Shown here piece after piece: positions 1-11,249 of a stretch of 64,000 nt of DNA; the first letter of the stretch is position 1, and every line of letters starts with the position of its first letter. The position numbers and the translations under genes are program-made. This stretch comes from Papaver somniferum. Taxonomy: Eukaryota > Streptophyta > Magnoliopsida > Ranunculales > Papaveraceae. Under the pieces are notes generated by a model. The model worked only from the letters and a program-made list of their open reading frames with translations. It was not told the origin of the DNA and made no database searches. The DNA is taken from positions 94,738,279 to 94,802,278 of the forward strand of contig NC_039361.1 in NCBI RefSeq assembly GCF_003573695.1, in the 5' to 3' direction.

Positions 1-2072
1 GTTCAAAAAAAAACAACAAAATCATCTCCTAGTTTGCCTAATGTGAAAAACGCTAAAACCCCAAAACTATAACCAAGAGATGTGCATGTGTCCAAGTATT
101 TGGCGCGCTTGCGATTGATCGTCGCAGAAACAGTACGTCCCGGAACAAAGCTATAAACACCACCACCCGTAAAGGGAGAAATCCCAGTGCATCAAAACAA
201 GTATCTTGATCGTTCTCCCAGTTATATAACTTATTATTTATTTTGTTCAATAAAATACAATAAAGTGTAACAATAAATTAAAATAATTATTATTGTACAT
301 TTGTACATAATAATTAAAATTTATACTCATATCATACAAAAAATGTTTAATCATATCATTTAATTTATACTCATATATAATAGGAGTTTTATAGATTGCG
401 TATTCGTGAAATAAAATAAAAGAGAGTAAAAACATCTTTATAAAAAATTTGTAAGTCTTCCAAAATCTTACATATTTTGCAAGACTTTTACCAAGGCAAA
501 TCTGTAACACAAAACAGAAAGGGTGTTTGATCTTGGACAGACGGATAACATTTTGAGAGACAAACAGGTGATCCGACCATCCCATCCATAGACATCTAGC
601 GGCCATGATGTTTGTAACCTCCTTTCATTATGGAGATATTGATCACCCTCTTAATTAGTTACTCATCAATTTAAAAAATAAATGTGCCATTAGAAAAATA
701 AAGTGAAAAAAATTAAATGTTACAACCATGTTACCACCATAGAAAAATACAGAAAATTCTTTGAACCATATCTTTAAACAATCAAATTAGTCAGCCTTCA
801 CCAATCTACAAAACATAAATAACATGTTCCTTTTAAAAATACAAAGAATAATTTTCATTATACCCATTGTATAAAGGGAAAAATCAAAAATTACAAAGAA
901 TAATTTTTATTATACTCATTGTATAAAGGGAACAATCGAAAACAATACATATCCAAAAATGACTCACCAAATATTTACTCTTTCGTCATAGGCCTGATTT
1001 TAATTTTAGCTTTCCAATAAGCCGACCCTCATCAACCTGCAAAACACAAATAACATTAGAGTTGCAATGTGTGAAACCCAACAAACAAATAAATTTAGAA
1101 TAATTTTTAGCATCCATAAAAAATTTATTGTCGACTGAGATATTTAACCAATCGAAAAATGATGCATGTTTTTAGGCACAACATATCTAGCATTCTTGGA
1201 AACATTTGAGCATTCTTGATTAAGATCATGACTATCTTTTTATCATATCTTAATGTCGTGAACAGTTTAATCAAAATCTTCAACACAAACAAAAAAATGA
1301 GAAATTGAAACAAAAAGAAGAGCAAAAAATCTTGATCGATTTTTTATTTTTTTTTATCAACAACACAAACAAAAAGAAGAGAAACTCAAAATAAGGAAAT
1401 GTTATAAAAAGAAGAAAATCTTAATCGGGCATCTCTCTGCTAAGGTACAATTACCAAGCTCACCAAGTTCATCGTTGGTTTAGATTTTGTGTCCTCCTGG
1501 TAGTCTGTTTCTACAACAGCAAACGTTACAAAAAGATCCATGCAACGGGTAATTAAGGTATACATCTCACCTTTTTCATCTTTTGATTAGACGAGAAATA
1601 AATATCCTTTTCTGTTTATGACCGAAATTAGGATAACTCTAATTTCTTTCACTTAATTTTCCTCCTCTATTTACTCCCCTACTTATCCTCCCACGAACAC
1701 AGGAAGATAGTCCCTATGGTCAAACAAGAATTTATGGGAGTATGTAATTCCATATGCTGCTCATCAGATGAAGATTCAACATAATAGTCGAATACAACAC
1801 AAATCAGTATCACGGACTACCAATCTTTAGCGATCGAAAATAAATTCATTATTTAAGGAAAAAATAGAATGATTAACGAGGAATTTTTATCAAACAATAT
1901 TATTTTAAGTCTAAAAAATATCGTGAAGAACTATTAAACTAATATTTAAGCGTAACTGAATTTATAATTGTTGGGATTAAGATTGTCATGGGTGCAAGTT
2001 CTCATGGGTAGAATTAAGCCTCATAGTATGTAGTAATTAATAAAATTATATTAACTAAAAATTATTTCGTCT
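1..2072. other. AT-rich stretch, no gene seen
   Basis: No reading frame here has recognisable motifs or sustained coding character; the longest frames are AT-rich and look random. The segment ends at a Helitron-type 3' end, so at least its right part may be the body of a non-autonomous Helitron whose 5' end lies here or before the window. That is inference. Confidence 0.5.
841..944. repeat. two-copy tandem repeat of about 52 bp
   Basis: The unit beginning acaaagaataattttcatta occurs at 841-892 and again at 893-944 with a few substitutions. It is noncoding and lies inside the possible Helitron body. Confidence 0.8.
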
Positions 2073-2106
2073 CATGCCGTGCCGTTACGGCATGGATTAT
2101 TTCTAG
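2073..2106 (+). mobile_element. Helitron-type 3' terminus
   Basis: A perfect 8-bp stem (catgccgt/acggcatg, loop gccgtt, 2073-2094) is followed after 8 bp by CTAG (2103-2106) and then T. A short GC-rich hairpin just before CTRR, with insertion before T, is the classical Helitron 3' signature. The same hairpin family occurs on the other strand near 10.87 and 29.75 kb. No 5' TC end or Rep/helicase gene was found, so this is presumably a non-autonomous copy. Confidence 0.6.
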
Positions 2107-2174
2107 TATATACACAAAAATCATTCAAAGTCTTGAAAATAGGTAAGTATGCAAAGTCTTCGAATTTTCAAGTT

Positions 2175-2285
2175 TACAACGAGTAACACAAACTTTCGAA
2201 GATCTTTTGACAATCTACAATGAGTAACACAAACTTTGAAAGAGATTTTAAAAGTATACAACCAATAACACAGTACTTTGTAAAT
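2175..2285. repeat. degenerate tandem repeat, period about 41 bp
   Basis: Three diverged copies of a unit containing tacaa..gagtaacacaaact start near 2175, 2216 and 2257. They are noncoding and lie just outside the Helitron end. Confidence 0.6.
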
Positions 2286-2362
2286 CCATTAAACTCTTTG
2301 AAAATCAATGAAAGTATTTACTGAGTAAACCCTCTGTAAACATCGTTGCATCTCGCCAAAAT

Positions 2363-3579
2363 TGATAGGGTGTAGAATACATCCTATTTATTATCTATTT
2401 TTTATGCTTTCTCTGCTATTTTTCTTGTAAATTATGTATTTTACGCATGTTTTTGAGTTATCAGGTATTTTGGAGTCGCACGGAGGAAAAGAAGAAGAAA
2501 TCACCCAATTTGTGCGAAATGGGCAATATTGTCATTTCATAGGCGACTCATTTAATGAAGAATTTTCTAGACTCATCTAGACTCATGGGTTTGAATAATT
2601 GGGCTTGGATTTGGAAGTTGAGATACAAAGGGAAAGTGGTGTTATTATGGAATGAGGATTCTATTCCTAAGAGGATTGCTAGGAAATTGAAGCCTATAAA
2701 TAGAGAAGTTCTCTACACAATTTTTACACACCTTTTACACACACAACACTTCTCTTTTCTTTATTCTTTGTGTGAACTTCTTAGCATGAGTAGCTAATTT
2801 TATTGATTGAGGATGAATTCCTATTTCTTGATATGTTTTGAGTTTTGTTTTAAATCTACTTTGAAGTTTTCACATGATTATCGTTTGTTTTTACTAATAG
2901 GAATGTTTATACATTCATGGTTGATTGATAGGTCGTTTAGGATGCATACTAAATTGATTTGTTAATTGATCTAAAGCTAGTGAAAGTTAGGGGATAAGTA
3001 ATCGTTTCTTGACTCTTTACACAAGTAGCAAACACGAGACCTTGCGGAGGGATTCCGTGGAGCAATTGTGTGTGGAAACAACGTTAGCAAGTAGACCTTG
3101 AGCTAAGAGTCTAACTACTAATATCAACCTAATAAATTCATAAATCTTAATGTGTTTAACTAAATTACATCTTGAGTGAGCTACTACTAGATGGTTTGGT
3201 GAATAGAATCCGGTAGTCGAGAACTTCCGCATGCGATGATACTAGGGATTTAGGGGTTTAACACTGAGCTAGCTGCTTTACCTACGGTTGGTGATAATCT
3301 GTGACTAATAAAAAATGGAAAAGAACATAACTTTAATCATTGTTTTGCAATGAAGAAGGATTCCTTAGTCTTGTCTCTCTTATTGATTTTCCTTTATCTT
3401 TTAATTGCTTTGTTTATTTATTTTTCTTTATAAAATCTAAAACCAGAACCCCCTTTTGTGACATTATAAGACAACTAAAACCTCTTGCTCCTCGTGGGAA
3501 CGATCCTTACTATCGCTATATTACTTGTTAATTAGTGAGAAAAATATTAATTAATTTGGTGTGGTTACTACACTCATCA
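2363..3579 (+). mobile_element. Gypsy-type solo LTR with perfect TSD
   Basis: The 1,217-bp segment begins TGATAGGGTG and ends TCATCA (TG...CA). It is flanked by the identical 5-bp sequence aaaat at 2358-2362 and 3580-3584, the target duplication expected of an LTR insertion. A TATA box (tataaatag, 2696-2704) gives the orientation. The end carries the 'cgtgggaacgatcc' tract common near the 3' end of plant Gypsy LTRs. No internal region or second LTR adjoins it, so it is a solo LTR left by LTR-LTR recombination. The lineage within Gypsy is not resolved. Confidence 0.85.
2696..2704 (+). promoter_or_regulatory. TATA box of solo LTR
   Basis: TATAAATAG about 330 bp into the LTR is a plausible U3/R promoter element and agrees with plus orientation. 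Confidence 0.5.
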
Positions 3580-3584
3580 AAAAT

Positions 3585-4054
3585 GATATGTTCAGTGCTG
3601 GTTAAATTCTCGACGCAGATAAAATGCACTTTTTCGAAGTGTATCAGACATTTAAATCGGAAGTGTGCCACATGTGATTTCTGTTCAAATACCAGTTGGA
3701 CACATTTCCGACATATGGCTACTGATGGATTATTCTAGTCAATGAGTTGGAAGGATTTTGGAAAATGCCTATTTTAGTGGCCATGGCTGTGGTAAAAATT
3801 GTTAACACTCCAAAATATCTAAAGACTTAAAGGCCTAAATAAATAAAGCTCTCATATTGAATAGTGAGGAAACCTTCATCTGCTATTGGCTGAAATAAGT
3901 TTTTTTGTGGCTTTTGTGAAACAGAACTAGTAGTGAAACACCAAGGTGACCAAATTTGGAGTACAAAAACTTCGTTCAAATGTTGGGTTCCGTTAAAACT
4001 CCATATTAAATGAAATTGATACAAAAACTCCAAATTTTTAAAAATTGATACCAA
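3585..4054. other. intergenic, nothing recognised
   Basis: I see no coding, RNA or terminal-repeat signal. Short frames on both strands lack motifs. Confidence 0.5.
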
Positions 4055-4215
4055 ACAAAATTGTTTTCATCAACTTTTATGATGAAACCAAAATTGGTTT
4101 CATCAAATTCTATGATGAAACAAAATTTGGTTTCAACTTATTCTTGCCTATTTTTTATCATGAAACCAAAGATTTTAATGATGAAACAGTAAGTTTATGA
4201 TGAAACCAAACTTTT
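4055..4215. repeat. ATGATGAAACCAAA motif cluster
   Basis: Five or six copies of atgatgaaaccaaa, or its complement tttggtttcatca, lie in both orientations within 160 bp, so inverted pairs can form hairpins. This could be the U3 enhancer of an old LTR, but no terminal repeats bound it. Confidence 0.7.
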
Positions 4216-4650
4216 GGGTGTACTGTTTCTGGTTAGTGGTGGTGTTGGTTGGTGGTGGTGCTTTTTATGATGATGGTAGTGCTAGAATTTGTTGGTGGAT
4301 GTGGTGGCTATGATGGTTATGAAGCTGATGGTGATGGGTGGTGTTGATTGGTGGAGATGGTGGTGTTGGTATATATTGATAGTGGATATGGTGGTTTTGG
4401 TTGGCGATGGTAGTGGTGGAGACGATGATGGTGTTGCTGGATGGTGATGGTAGGATGGTGGAAGTGATGTTGTTTGTCATGTTACCGTTGATTAGTAATG
4501 GTGTTACTGGTTGGTGGTGATTGGTGGTGGATAGTGACACCTTTGGGGTTTTTGTGTTACTTTTTTTTATTTGGGGTTTTTGTGTTACTTTTGTCTTGAT
4601 GGGTTTTTTGTGGATCGATAGTGACACCTTTGGGGTTATAACTAACGACC
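4205..4650. repeat. GGT/GAT-rich low-complexity tract
   Basis: The plus strand is built of ggtggt, gatggt and ttggtggtg triplets with almost no cytosine. It then carries three or so copies of a 'tttggggtttttgtgttact' type unit (4545-4640). A His/Thr/Pro-rich frame on the other strand is a by-product of the repeat. No gene is supported. Confidence 0.75.
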
Positions 4651-5276
4651 CATTTGTGAAATGAGAGTTTTGGTGAGGACACTTGGCAACATATGATTGG
4701 TTTAAAAATTACAAACTCAAAAGGAAAACTTAATTTACTGTGTTCAGAAATTTGTGGAAGTCTAAATTCAATTCGGAAGTCGAGTACCTACTATATTTGG
4801 ACTCTTTTCTCCAAACAAATACATCTATCTTGCAAAAACAAATGGTTTTTGTAAAATCCGATGGTTGTGGATGAGTTTTTTAGTGAGATCCACGACCACC
4901 ATTTGCTCTCAAAGTTCAGAAAGTTGAGAGACAAATCGCGGCTAAGAATCAACCCATGTTTAACGCCCACATCCAACCATCCGTATTCACGCATCCATTA
5001 TTATCTCTTCGCCCGTTATCAATCCCATTAATATCAGCGCAAATTTAGGGCATCAATCTGCACTAATACTTGAGTTGTTTCCAATAATATTCTCCCTCTC
5101 TTATTATCCTCTTCAGTTACGAATTATACATTGATCTCCTCTTCAGTTACGAATACAAAAATGATTTTCTTTAAAGACCCAGTAATAACTTCAAACGTTA
5201 CATGCAATAAGATACTTTCAAATGTTCCACTACATAAACCCTAGATGAGGTGATCATCTTTCCCAGTTTCAGTCAC
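4651..5276. other. intergenic or promoter-like DNA
   Basis: There is no gene. The last 100 bp (pyrimidine-rich, aaaccctag at 5237) precede the splice-like motifs of the next feature and could be its promoter or first exon. This is inference only. Confidence 0.3.
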
Positions 5277-5583
5277 ATTCTCTCTCAGTACTACTAGGTA
5301 ATGACCGGTTATTTTTTAAATAATTCTTTCAGTGATAGTTTGATTTGTTTTGGATTTTAATTAGATTATTATTGTTCTATTGCAGGTTTCGATTGTTGTG
5401 TTCATGAAATCATCAGAGTTTTAAACATCTATTCTCTCTCAACACTACTAGGTAATGGCCGGTTATTTTTTAAATAATTCTTTCAGTGATAGTTTGATTT
5501 GCTTTGGATTTTAATGAGATTATTACTGTTCTGTTGCAGGTTTCGATTGTTGTGTTCATGAATCATCAGAGTTTTAAACATCT
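5277..5583 (+). repeat. tandem duplication of a splice-bounded segment
   Basis: Copy 1 (5277-5430) and copy 2 (5431-5583) are about 154 bp each and nearly identical. Each holds ctactag|gtaatg (donor-like), about 75 bp of T-rich intron-like DNA, then ttgcag|gtttcg (acceptor-like) and the conserved block cgattgttgtgttcatgaa. Copy 2 runs into catcttag|gtaagt, a strong plant 5' splice site. The simplest reading is a duplicated small exon of a noncoding or 5' UTR transcript on the plus strand; no long reading frame passes through it. Confidence 0.6.
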
Positions 5584-7059
5584 TAGGTAAGTCTTTTACA
5601 GTCAACCACAATTGGGTTTACTACTGTATTCGATTGATCTTTTTTTTTTTGGGTTCTACATGAGTTATTTCCAATTTTAGTTCGTAACATGTTTATTGAC
5701 TGTGTTTGTTTGATTTTTTTTTGGGTTTCTAGACTTTGCTGAGTAAATTTAGTCCCAAATTTGTTCTCGTGATTGTAAGTTTATTGACTGTTCTCGCTTT
5801 TTTTTGTGTGGATGTTCATTAAGTCACCAAATTCTGATTAGCTAGATAGATCATGGCTGACATCCAACTCAACTACTAATTAAGTTTGACGAGAGGTTTT
5901 GGCTCACAATCAATTGGGGGATCGCTGGCATTTCATATTTATAATTGTCTTTTCACTATGATTCATACTTATAATTATCCTTGCACTATGATGTTTCTGC
6001 AGAAGAAAAAAAAAGTCTTGAGAAATATTTCTGCAAAATGAGGTTTGCTTCTATGTGATTAGATTAAGAATTGTCAATTTATTAAAACATGGGTTATAAT
6101 CATGACGTAGTTCTAGCATCTCTATCGAATTGTCATGCAATATCGTTTCGGTCGGACATAAACCTCAAAATATGTTATCTTCCAAAGGTTCTCATTTCTT
6201 TCTTCACAATACTTTGTCAAGGTTAGTCGGTTTTTTGATTTTCTAATTTATATGTTTTTGTGTTTCTCTGATTAATTGTTTTGATCGAGCTACCCATAAG
6301 GTTATTATGTTGTTTATGGGTTTTGTTACCTCTAGAACCATAGGAATTCATGATTCCGAAATACTAAAGATCTACAGAAATGGTGGAAGAAATCCCAATG
6401 TTCACCTATCGACATGGTGATCTTTACGCTACTTTTAATCCAATATATTTTCCTAATTTTTTTGTTCATCTGTTTTATATTGTCTTTCTGAGTATTTCTT
6501 AGTCTGCCAGCAAGGAAATCTTGGTGCGTCTTATGACAAACTTATTATTTTCTCTTGATTTTTCCTTCGACCATCCATTAAATTTGAATATGTTTCTTGC
6601 ATTGTACACAAAAGTTTTGCATTTATTTTTCTAATTGGTCTCACCAGTTTTGTGTTATTAATTTGCCAGCTATTATTTTTCTGTGCTTGGATTGATGATG
6701 TTGTTGCAGAGTGGTAATTCAACTTACACGATTCAGCCATTGCCCGCATGAATAAGAGTGCTCAAAATTATATGATGTTATGATGATCTATTTTTTTTGT
6801 TTTACTTTTTCTGCGACTAGCCTTTCCTTATAGTGCATTTAAATTGCCAAGTCTTTCACAGTTCACATGTTATATCTTTTGTTAGGAACGCTGAATCTGT
6901 CATTATCTGTATCTCCATGGACATGTTACTTCTCTAAGAGGAAGCACCATCATCATCCTCATCCCTTCCCTATCCCTCACTTATATTGAAGGGATACTTG
7001 TCACAAGGCATCTCCACTATGGTGGCGCTGCATCCCTTCCCTACACGAGACGAAAACTT
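5584..7059 (+). ncRNA. possible noncoding spliced transcript (tentative)
   Basis: No protein is recognisable. Several good plant splice-like motifs occur on the plus strand: tttctgcag near 6001, gtcaag|gttag near 6220, and gttgcag near 6710. This fits a multi-exon noncoding transcript or a long 5' leader, starting in the duplicated exons upstream. It might instead be the leader of the PMD pseudogene at 7749. Only RNA data could settle this. Confidence 0.25.
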
Positions 7060-7101
7060 AGTTTCCGTCAAGTCAATTGGTTGACTTGACCAGACGGAAA
7101 C
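7060..7101. repeat. inverted repeat with tttccgtc motif
   Basis: gtcaagtcaa (7067-7076) and ttgacttgac (7081-7090) are perfect complements around a 4-bp loop. The outer arms agtttccgtc and gacggaaact extend the pairing with a 2-nt offset. A further tttccgtc lies at about 7106. It sits about 650 bp upstream of the PMD pseudogene and may mark the edge or a protein-binding region of its parent element. Confidence 0.65.
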
Positions 7102-7748
7102 TCGATTTCCGTCACAGAAGAATAAATTTCCAGGCCATCGATAATTCCTCCCACTTCTTCTTCTTCTCCATTTTCTTTCTCCCTAAAACCCTCTCCAACC
7201 CCAACCAATTTGATGACTCTCCGGTGTGATTCAAGAGCTGAAATTTAAAGGGTTTGCTCCTTACTACGTGGTGAAGCTTTTCCCACAATCAATTTCGATT
7301 TTCATCAACTAATCTCTTAAGGTCAGTGATTTTAATTTTATGGTTTATATATAATTTGATGTTGATTTTGATTAATTTTTAGATATTAGGTTGATTATGA
7401 TGCGTGTTAGGTATGTTGTATGAAGCTCTGAGACGTTTTTGATCGAATTTATGATAGTTTGTTGATTGAATCAAAGTGTATGTTGTTTACAAATGATTTT
7501 TGATTGATATATTGTATTGTTATTGATAATTTTTCATTGATGAATGATTAAAATCAATATGTATGTTGTCTAGGATAAATTGTTGATTGAGAAATTGTAT
7601 TGGAATTGATAATTTAGGACTGATACATGATTTTGTTATAATGTGATAGATAATGTGGCTAAGTATGGATGATAATGTGTATAATAATTTTATTTGAGAT
7701 ACATTGAAACATTGTTTTGTGATGATTTTGTATATATGTGTTTTGTAG

Positions 7749-9680
7749 ATGTACTCTAAAAATTTCCAAAAGGTTTTGGAGGATAGAGTTCCGGTTTCTT
7801 CAAAAGATAATAGTGAACATACAGTGAAACTCCCAACGACGTTAGAACATAGGCCTAAACCAAGGAAACATCGAAGTACCATAAGCAGTCTTTACGAATT
7901 GTATACTGAAATAAGCATATTCCCACATGCTAGACAAATTGTAGAAGACTGGGGGTTTGGTTCATTTTTCAAAATTCATTTTCCAAAACAACAAGACAAC
8001 TGCCTAGCTAGTGGTATATTTGAAAGGTTGTGTCATACCACCAATACATTTCACTTTCCTAGTTTTGAAATAGGGTTTACCCCATTAGACTTCACACAAA
8101 TTATCGGAATTCCTATTGGCCGAGGAACTCCCATATTATTGCAAAAAATGAGTTTTGACCAACTGCATCAGATTGTACTCGAAACCATAAATTATTTGCT
8201 CCCATATTTAGACGCGACATCTAACATAAGAAGAGGGAGACATCAAGAAATAAGAGAAATAAGAGGATTAACAGAAGTTACGCAAGAAAACATTGTCGAC
8301 TTGAGAAAAAATCTTGTTGCTAAAAGTGGGATCAAGGTTAGTTTGATTAAAATGTTTCTTGACCATAGACTCGGCCAAGCCAACAATGTTATATTCGAGG
8401 AAAAAATTGAAAGGTGGTTTTTGATGTGGTGTTTTGAGAAAGTCATTTTCCCAAACAAGAATGATGTTGTTGAGATTCAATGGCTACATATAACGAGGGA
8501 TTTAGGACTGCTCAGTACTTATGATTGGGGTTCGCGTTGTACGACAGTATGTTATGGGGCTTGAGTACTGGAGTAACGTGCTAGTTGCCTGATATGCATT
8601 TATTTTCATATCCATTGATGGTAAAAATTCATACCCACTACTAAATTTAGTTTCTTTACTTGTTTATTATTTCTTACCGTATAATGCAATTAGTTGTTAA
8701 TAATATGTAATAACGTTGCAGCTTTGGTTTTGGTCATATTTTCGATGTCTATTTCCCTTTTTAAGGGCGGAAAATGAGTTGGTTCAAGATCCGTGGCCGG
8801 CGGGTAGGTTATATGATGAAGATGCGAGAAACTTGAATAGAGGCAGACAAAGTGATACCGATTCTCATTCATTGTGCGCAACCAAATAAACAACTTCTCG
8901 TTCGATTCTGTAGTATGGTCGTTATGGGAGGACAGTCAATGGAAAACAAGTCCCGAGGTGGTAGAAGAAAAAAGAATGTCTGAGTCACGGGGGGTCTTTT
9001 ACGATCATTTTGGTCGCAACGTCTTGTACCTCGGGGAACGGTGTCTCAAGCAAGTTCTTGGATCACAATAATACCGTGAAATCCTCCCGATTTAACAGTA
9101 GACATCAACACCCACTACTTATACATCGACGCACAATGTAACTCCTTGCATTATGACGAATTACAAGATTTGAGTATAAGCTGTGGTGGAGCAAGATGTC
9201 AGTTGGGAAGTGCACAGGTACAATTGAACACGAAGGAAACAAAGATGTGTATGGTACGCAAGATTCCAATGCTTTTGTACGTCGTCCACCACCGTCTAGG
9301 CAATCCATATACACTCAAGAGTTGGAGCTAGTCGATCGTGATCTCTTATCCACCACATTTTCCGACAGCTCGAATATGCGACCCGAATCTTAAGGCGGTA
9401 GATGTACCTATTGGAAAGGAGTATATGGATCATTATCCTAGACCCAATTATAATGTCAGTCAGGATACAGCTGTGAGTATAATGTCTTCTAATACTTTTT
9501 GAATGTTTTTATTTGTGATTTATTTATTTTGGTGTTGTCACCAAAATTTAAGAATTAAACTTATTTTGGTGTTTACAGGATATGTGGTTCGACGCATATA
9601 TAGCCTCGCAACAACATATTATGGCTCTAGAAAATTTCCATTTCTATAGGGAAAAGGAACTACAATCCAAAATCCGTTAA
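7749..9680 (+). pseudogene. plant mobile domain (PMD) gene, degraded
   Basis: The first exon opens with ATG at 7749 and reads about 260 codons of PMD-type sequence. These include 'TFHFPSFEIGFTPLDFTQII', the usual 'F..GE.tiTl.Dv..i.glp' region of MAIN/MAIL1-like proteins, and the 'LSTYDWGS' block. The frame shifts at about 8535. PMD sequence then continues ('LWFWSYFRCLFPFL') after an intron with donor at 8621 and acceptor ending at 8721. More PMD-like pieces follow up to 'MWFDAYIASQQHIMALE' (exon from 9579), with several stops between 8888 and 9300. PMD proteins occur both as host nuclear factors and as transposon cargo; the surroundings suggest cargo. It is only distantly similar to the intact PMD gene at 36-40 kb. 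The protein is certainly not intact. Confidence 0.7.
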
Positions 9681-10013
9681 GGTACTGATTTCCGGGAGAG
9701 GTATGTCAGAGACTATATACCAACATGTATACCACCATATACATGTGAGTCATCCACCCCTGGGCAGTCTCGTGATTTGGGACCGTCGTCTTCTTTTATT
9801 GTGCCAAACAGTCAAGAAGATGGTGCCTACCATCCTTATAATGCGTCTGAACAAATCAATAAAAGTACAACGACGTTCCAAGATCAGGATAATCAACACG
9901 ATCCATGGTACACTTCCATGCCGGAAGTGTACAATCGAAATTACTGAACAGACAATTTTTCAAATCCTTTTAGCGACTTTTTTAAATGAAAAATGAATTT
10001 TTTTTCTTCTTTT

Positions 10014-10130
10014 TAACGGCTATCTTTAAATTTTATATGTACTATTAATTTTCATTGTATAACGACTACTTTTTTGGTTTTATATGTACTGGTAATTTTC
10101 ACTATATAACGACTAGTTTTTTTACTATAT
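10014..10130. repeat. tandem repeat with tataacgacta motif
   Basis: Two to three imperfect copies of a unit of about 56 bp containing 'tatataacgactag' and 'ttttatatgtact' lie between the PMD and SANT-like pseudogenes, just upstream of the latter's ATG. Confidence 0.65.
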
Positions 10131-10217
10131 AACGGTATCTCATCATATCTCTATATATAGCAAATCACTTTCCAAATGAAGCTATCCAAAAATTCATTTC
10201 TATTTTGCTTTATAAAA

Positions 10218-10739
10218 ATGAGATTCAGCAAAGAAGAAGATGTTTCTCTTACGCAAGCATGGATTGAAGCAAAAAACAATAATCTGAAAACAGTTTAGAA
10301 CACTAGCAACCAATTCTGGAAGAGTGTATTTGAATTTTTTGATAACATATCAGGAAATCCAATGCGAGAGACAAAGGAGGTCTTAGAACTAGGTGGAGCA
10401 AGATGAACAAGGAAATCATCACTTTTGTCACGATTCAGGCCGAAGTTAACATACGTAATCCCGGAATGTCATATGAACAAAGGGTAAGAATTTTATAAAA
10501 AATTTATTTTATTTTCTAAAATTATTACTTAAGTTTGTTTTTGAAAATTTCAGAAAAATGTTGCTTCTTTAGACTATCTTAACCAGACAGGAAAAAATTT
10601 TCCTCATGATGAATGTTATCAGGTATTGAAAGCAAGTTATGATCCCTACAATCCCGACAAGATATAGCTGTATAGGGGAGATGTTCCTGCATCATATGTT
10701 GATCAAGTCTTCAGAATAAAAATCCTGAAGAATGATTAA
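10218..10739 (+). pseudogene. SANT/Myb-like (NAM-associated type) protein, broken
   Basis: ATG at 10218 begins 'MRFSKEEDVSLTQAWIEA', matching the 'wt.eED.aL..AWi' start of the trihelix/SANT-like proteins that accompany PIF/Harbinger transposases. 'FWKSVFEFF' and 'RWSKMNKEI' follow. A stop falls after about 27 codons, with a frameshift near 10390. An intron (donor 10484, acceptor 10553) precedes 'GKNFPHDECYQVLKASYDPY', the usual F.h..CW..Lk..pkw ending in altered form, and another stop comes in exon 2. In working relatives this protein helps the transposase bind DNA; here it is dead. The last bases (from 10692) belong to a segment repeated twice downstream. Confidence 0.6.
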
Positions 10740-11048
10740 ATGTGAATGTTTTATCTTATAATTATGTAATTTTCTATCTTTATGTGTTCCTGCATCATAT
10801 GTTGATCAAGTCTTCGGAATAACAATCCTGAAGAATGATTATATTTGAATGTTTTATCTTATACTAGGGCTTAACCCGTGCCGTAACGGCACGGACATGT
10901 ATTCTGTTTGATGATGTTTTCTCAATATATTTTTTTCGATAGATTTGTTTCAATTTCACATTGACACACCCTTGAAAAAGACGAAATTAGACTGCCAGCC
11001 AGTTTAATTCTGACAAAGTTTACCTAGCAAATATACTCCCAACTGGTA
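10692..11048. repeat. left copy of MULE-flanking duplication
   Basis: This segment recurs in the same orientation at 29573-29935. Both hold a local tandem of the 'catcatatgttgatcaagtc' unit, the actagggc Helitron end, and about 170 bp up to 'cccaactggtaa'. The left copy stops exactly where the MULE inverted repeat begins. Confidence 0.85.
10864..10894 (-). mobile_element. Helitron-type 3' terminus
   Basis: On the minus strand a perfect 8-bp stem (ccgtgccg, tta loop, cggcacgg) is followed after 8 bp by CTAG and T. The stem lies at 10876-10894 and CTAG at 10864-10867. It is the mirror of the end at 2073-2106, so a second Helitron of the same family points the other way, with its body at higher coordinates. 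The 5' end was not found. Confidence 0.65.
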
Positions 11049-11096
11049 AGGTTTTCCCTATTTCCTATCCCCATTTTTCCTATATCCCATCCCTCT
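11049..11096. repeat. MULE left terminal inverted repeat
   Basis: Matches the complement of 29508-29556 over about 45 bp with roughly eight mismatches or gaps. It is pyrimidine-rich (ctatttcctatcccc). Confidence 0.7.
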
Positions 11097-11249
11097 TAAT
11101 TCCTATCCCCACTTATCCTAAGTACCACCCATAGAAAGTTTCATTTGTCCTAAATCGCGTCCCTTTGACATTTTGTTTATACCCAATAGTAAAACCACCC
11201 TAACACTAAACCAATTAAGTAAAAAAAAAACTAGGTACGTTTGTAACTC

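Noticed and set aside
4265..4627. His/Thr/Pro-rich minus-strand frame of 120 codons
   Set aside because: It is the complement of the GGT/GAT repeat; composition, not coding, keeps it open.
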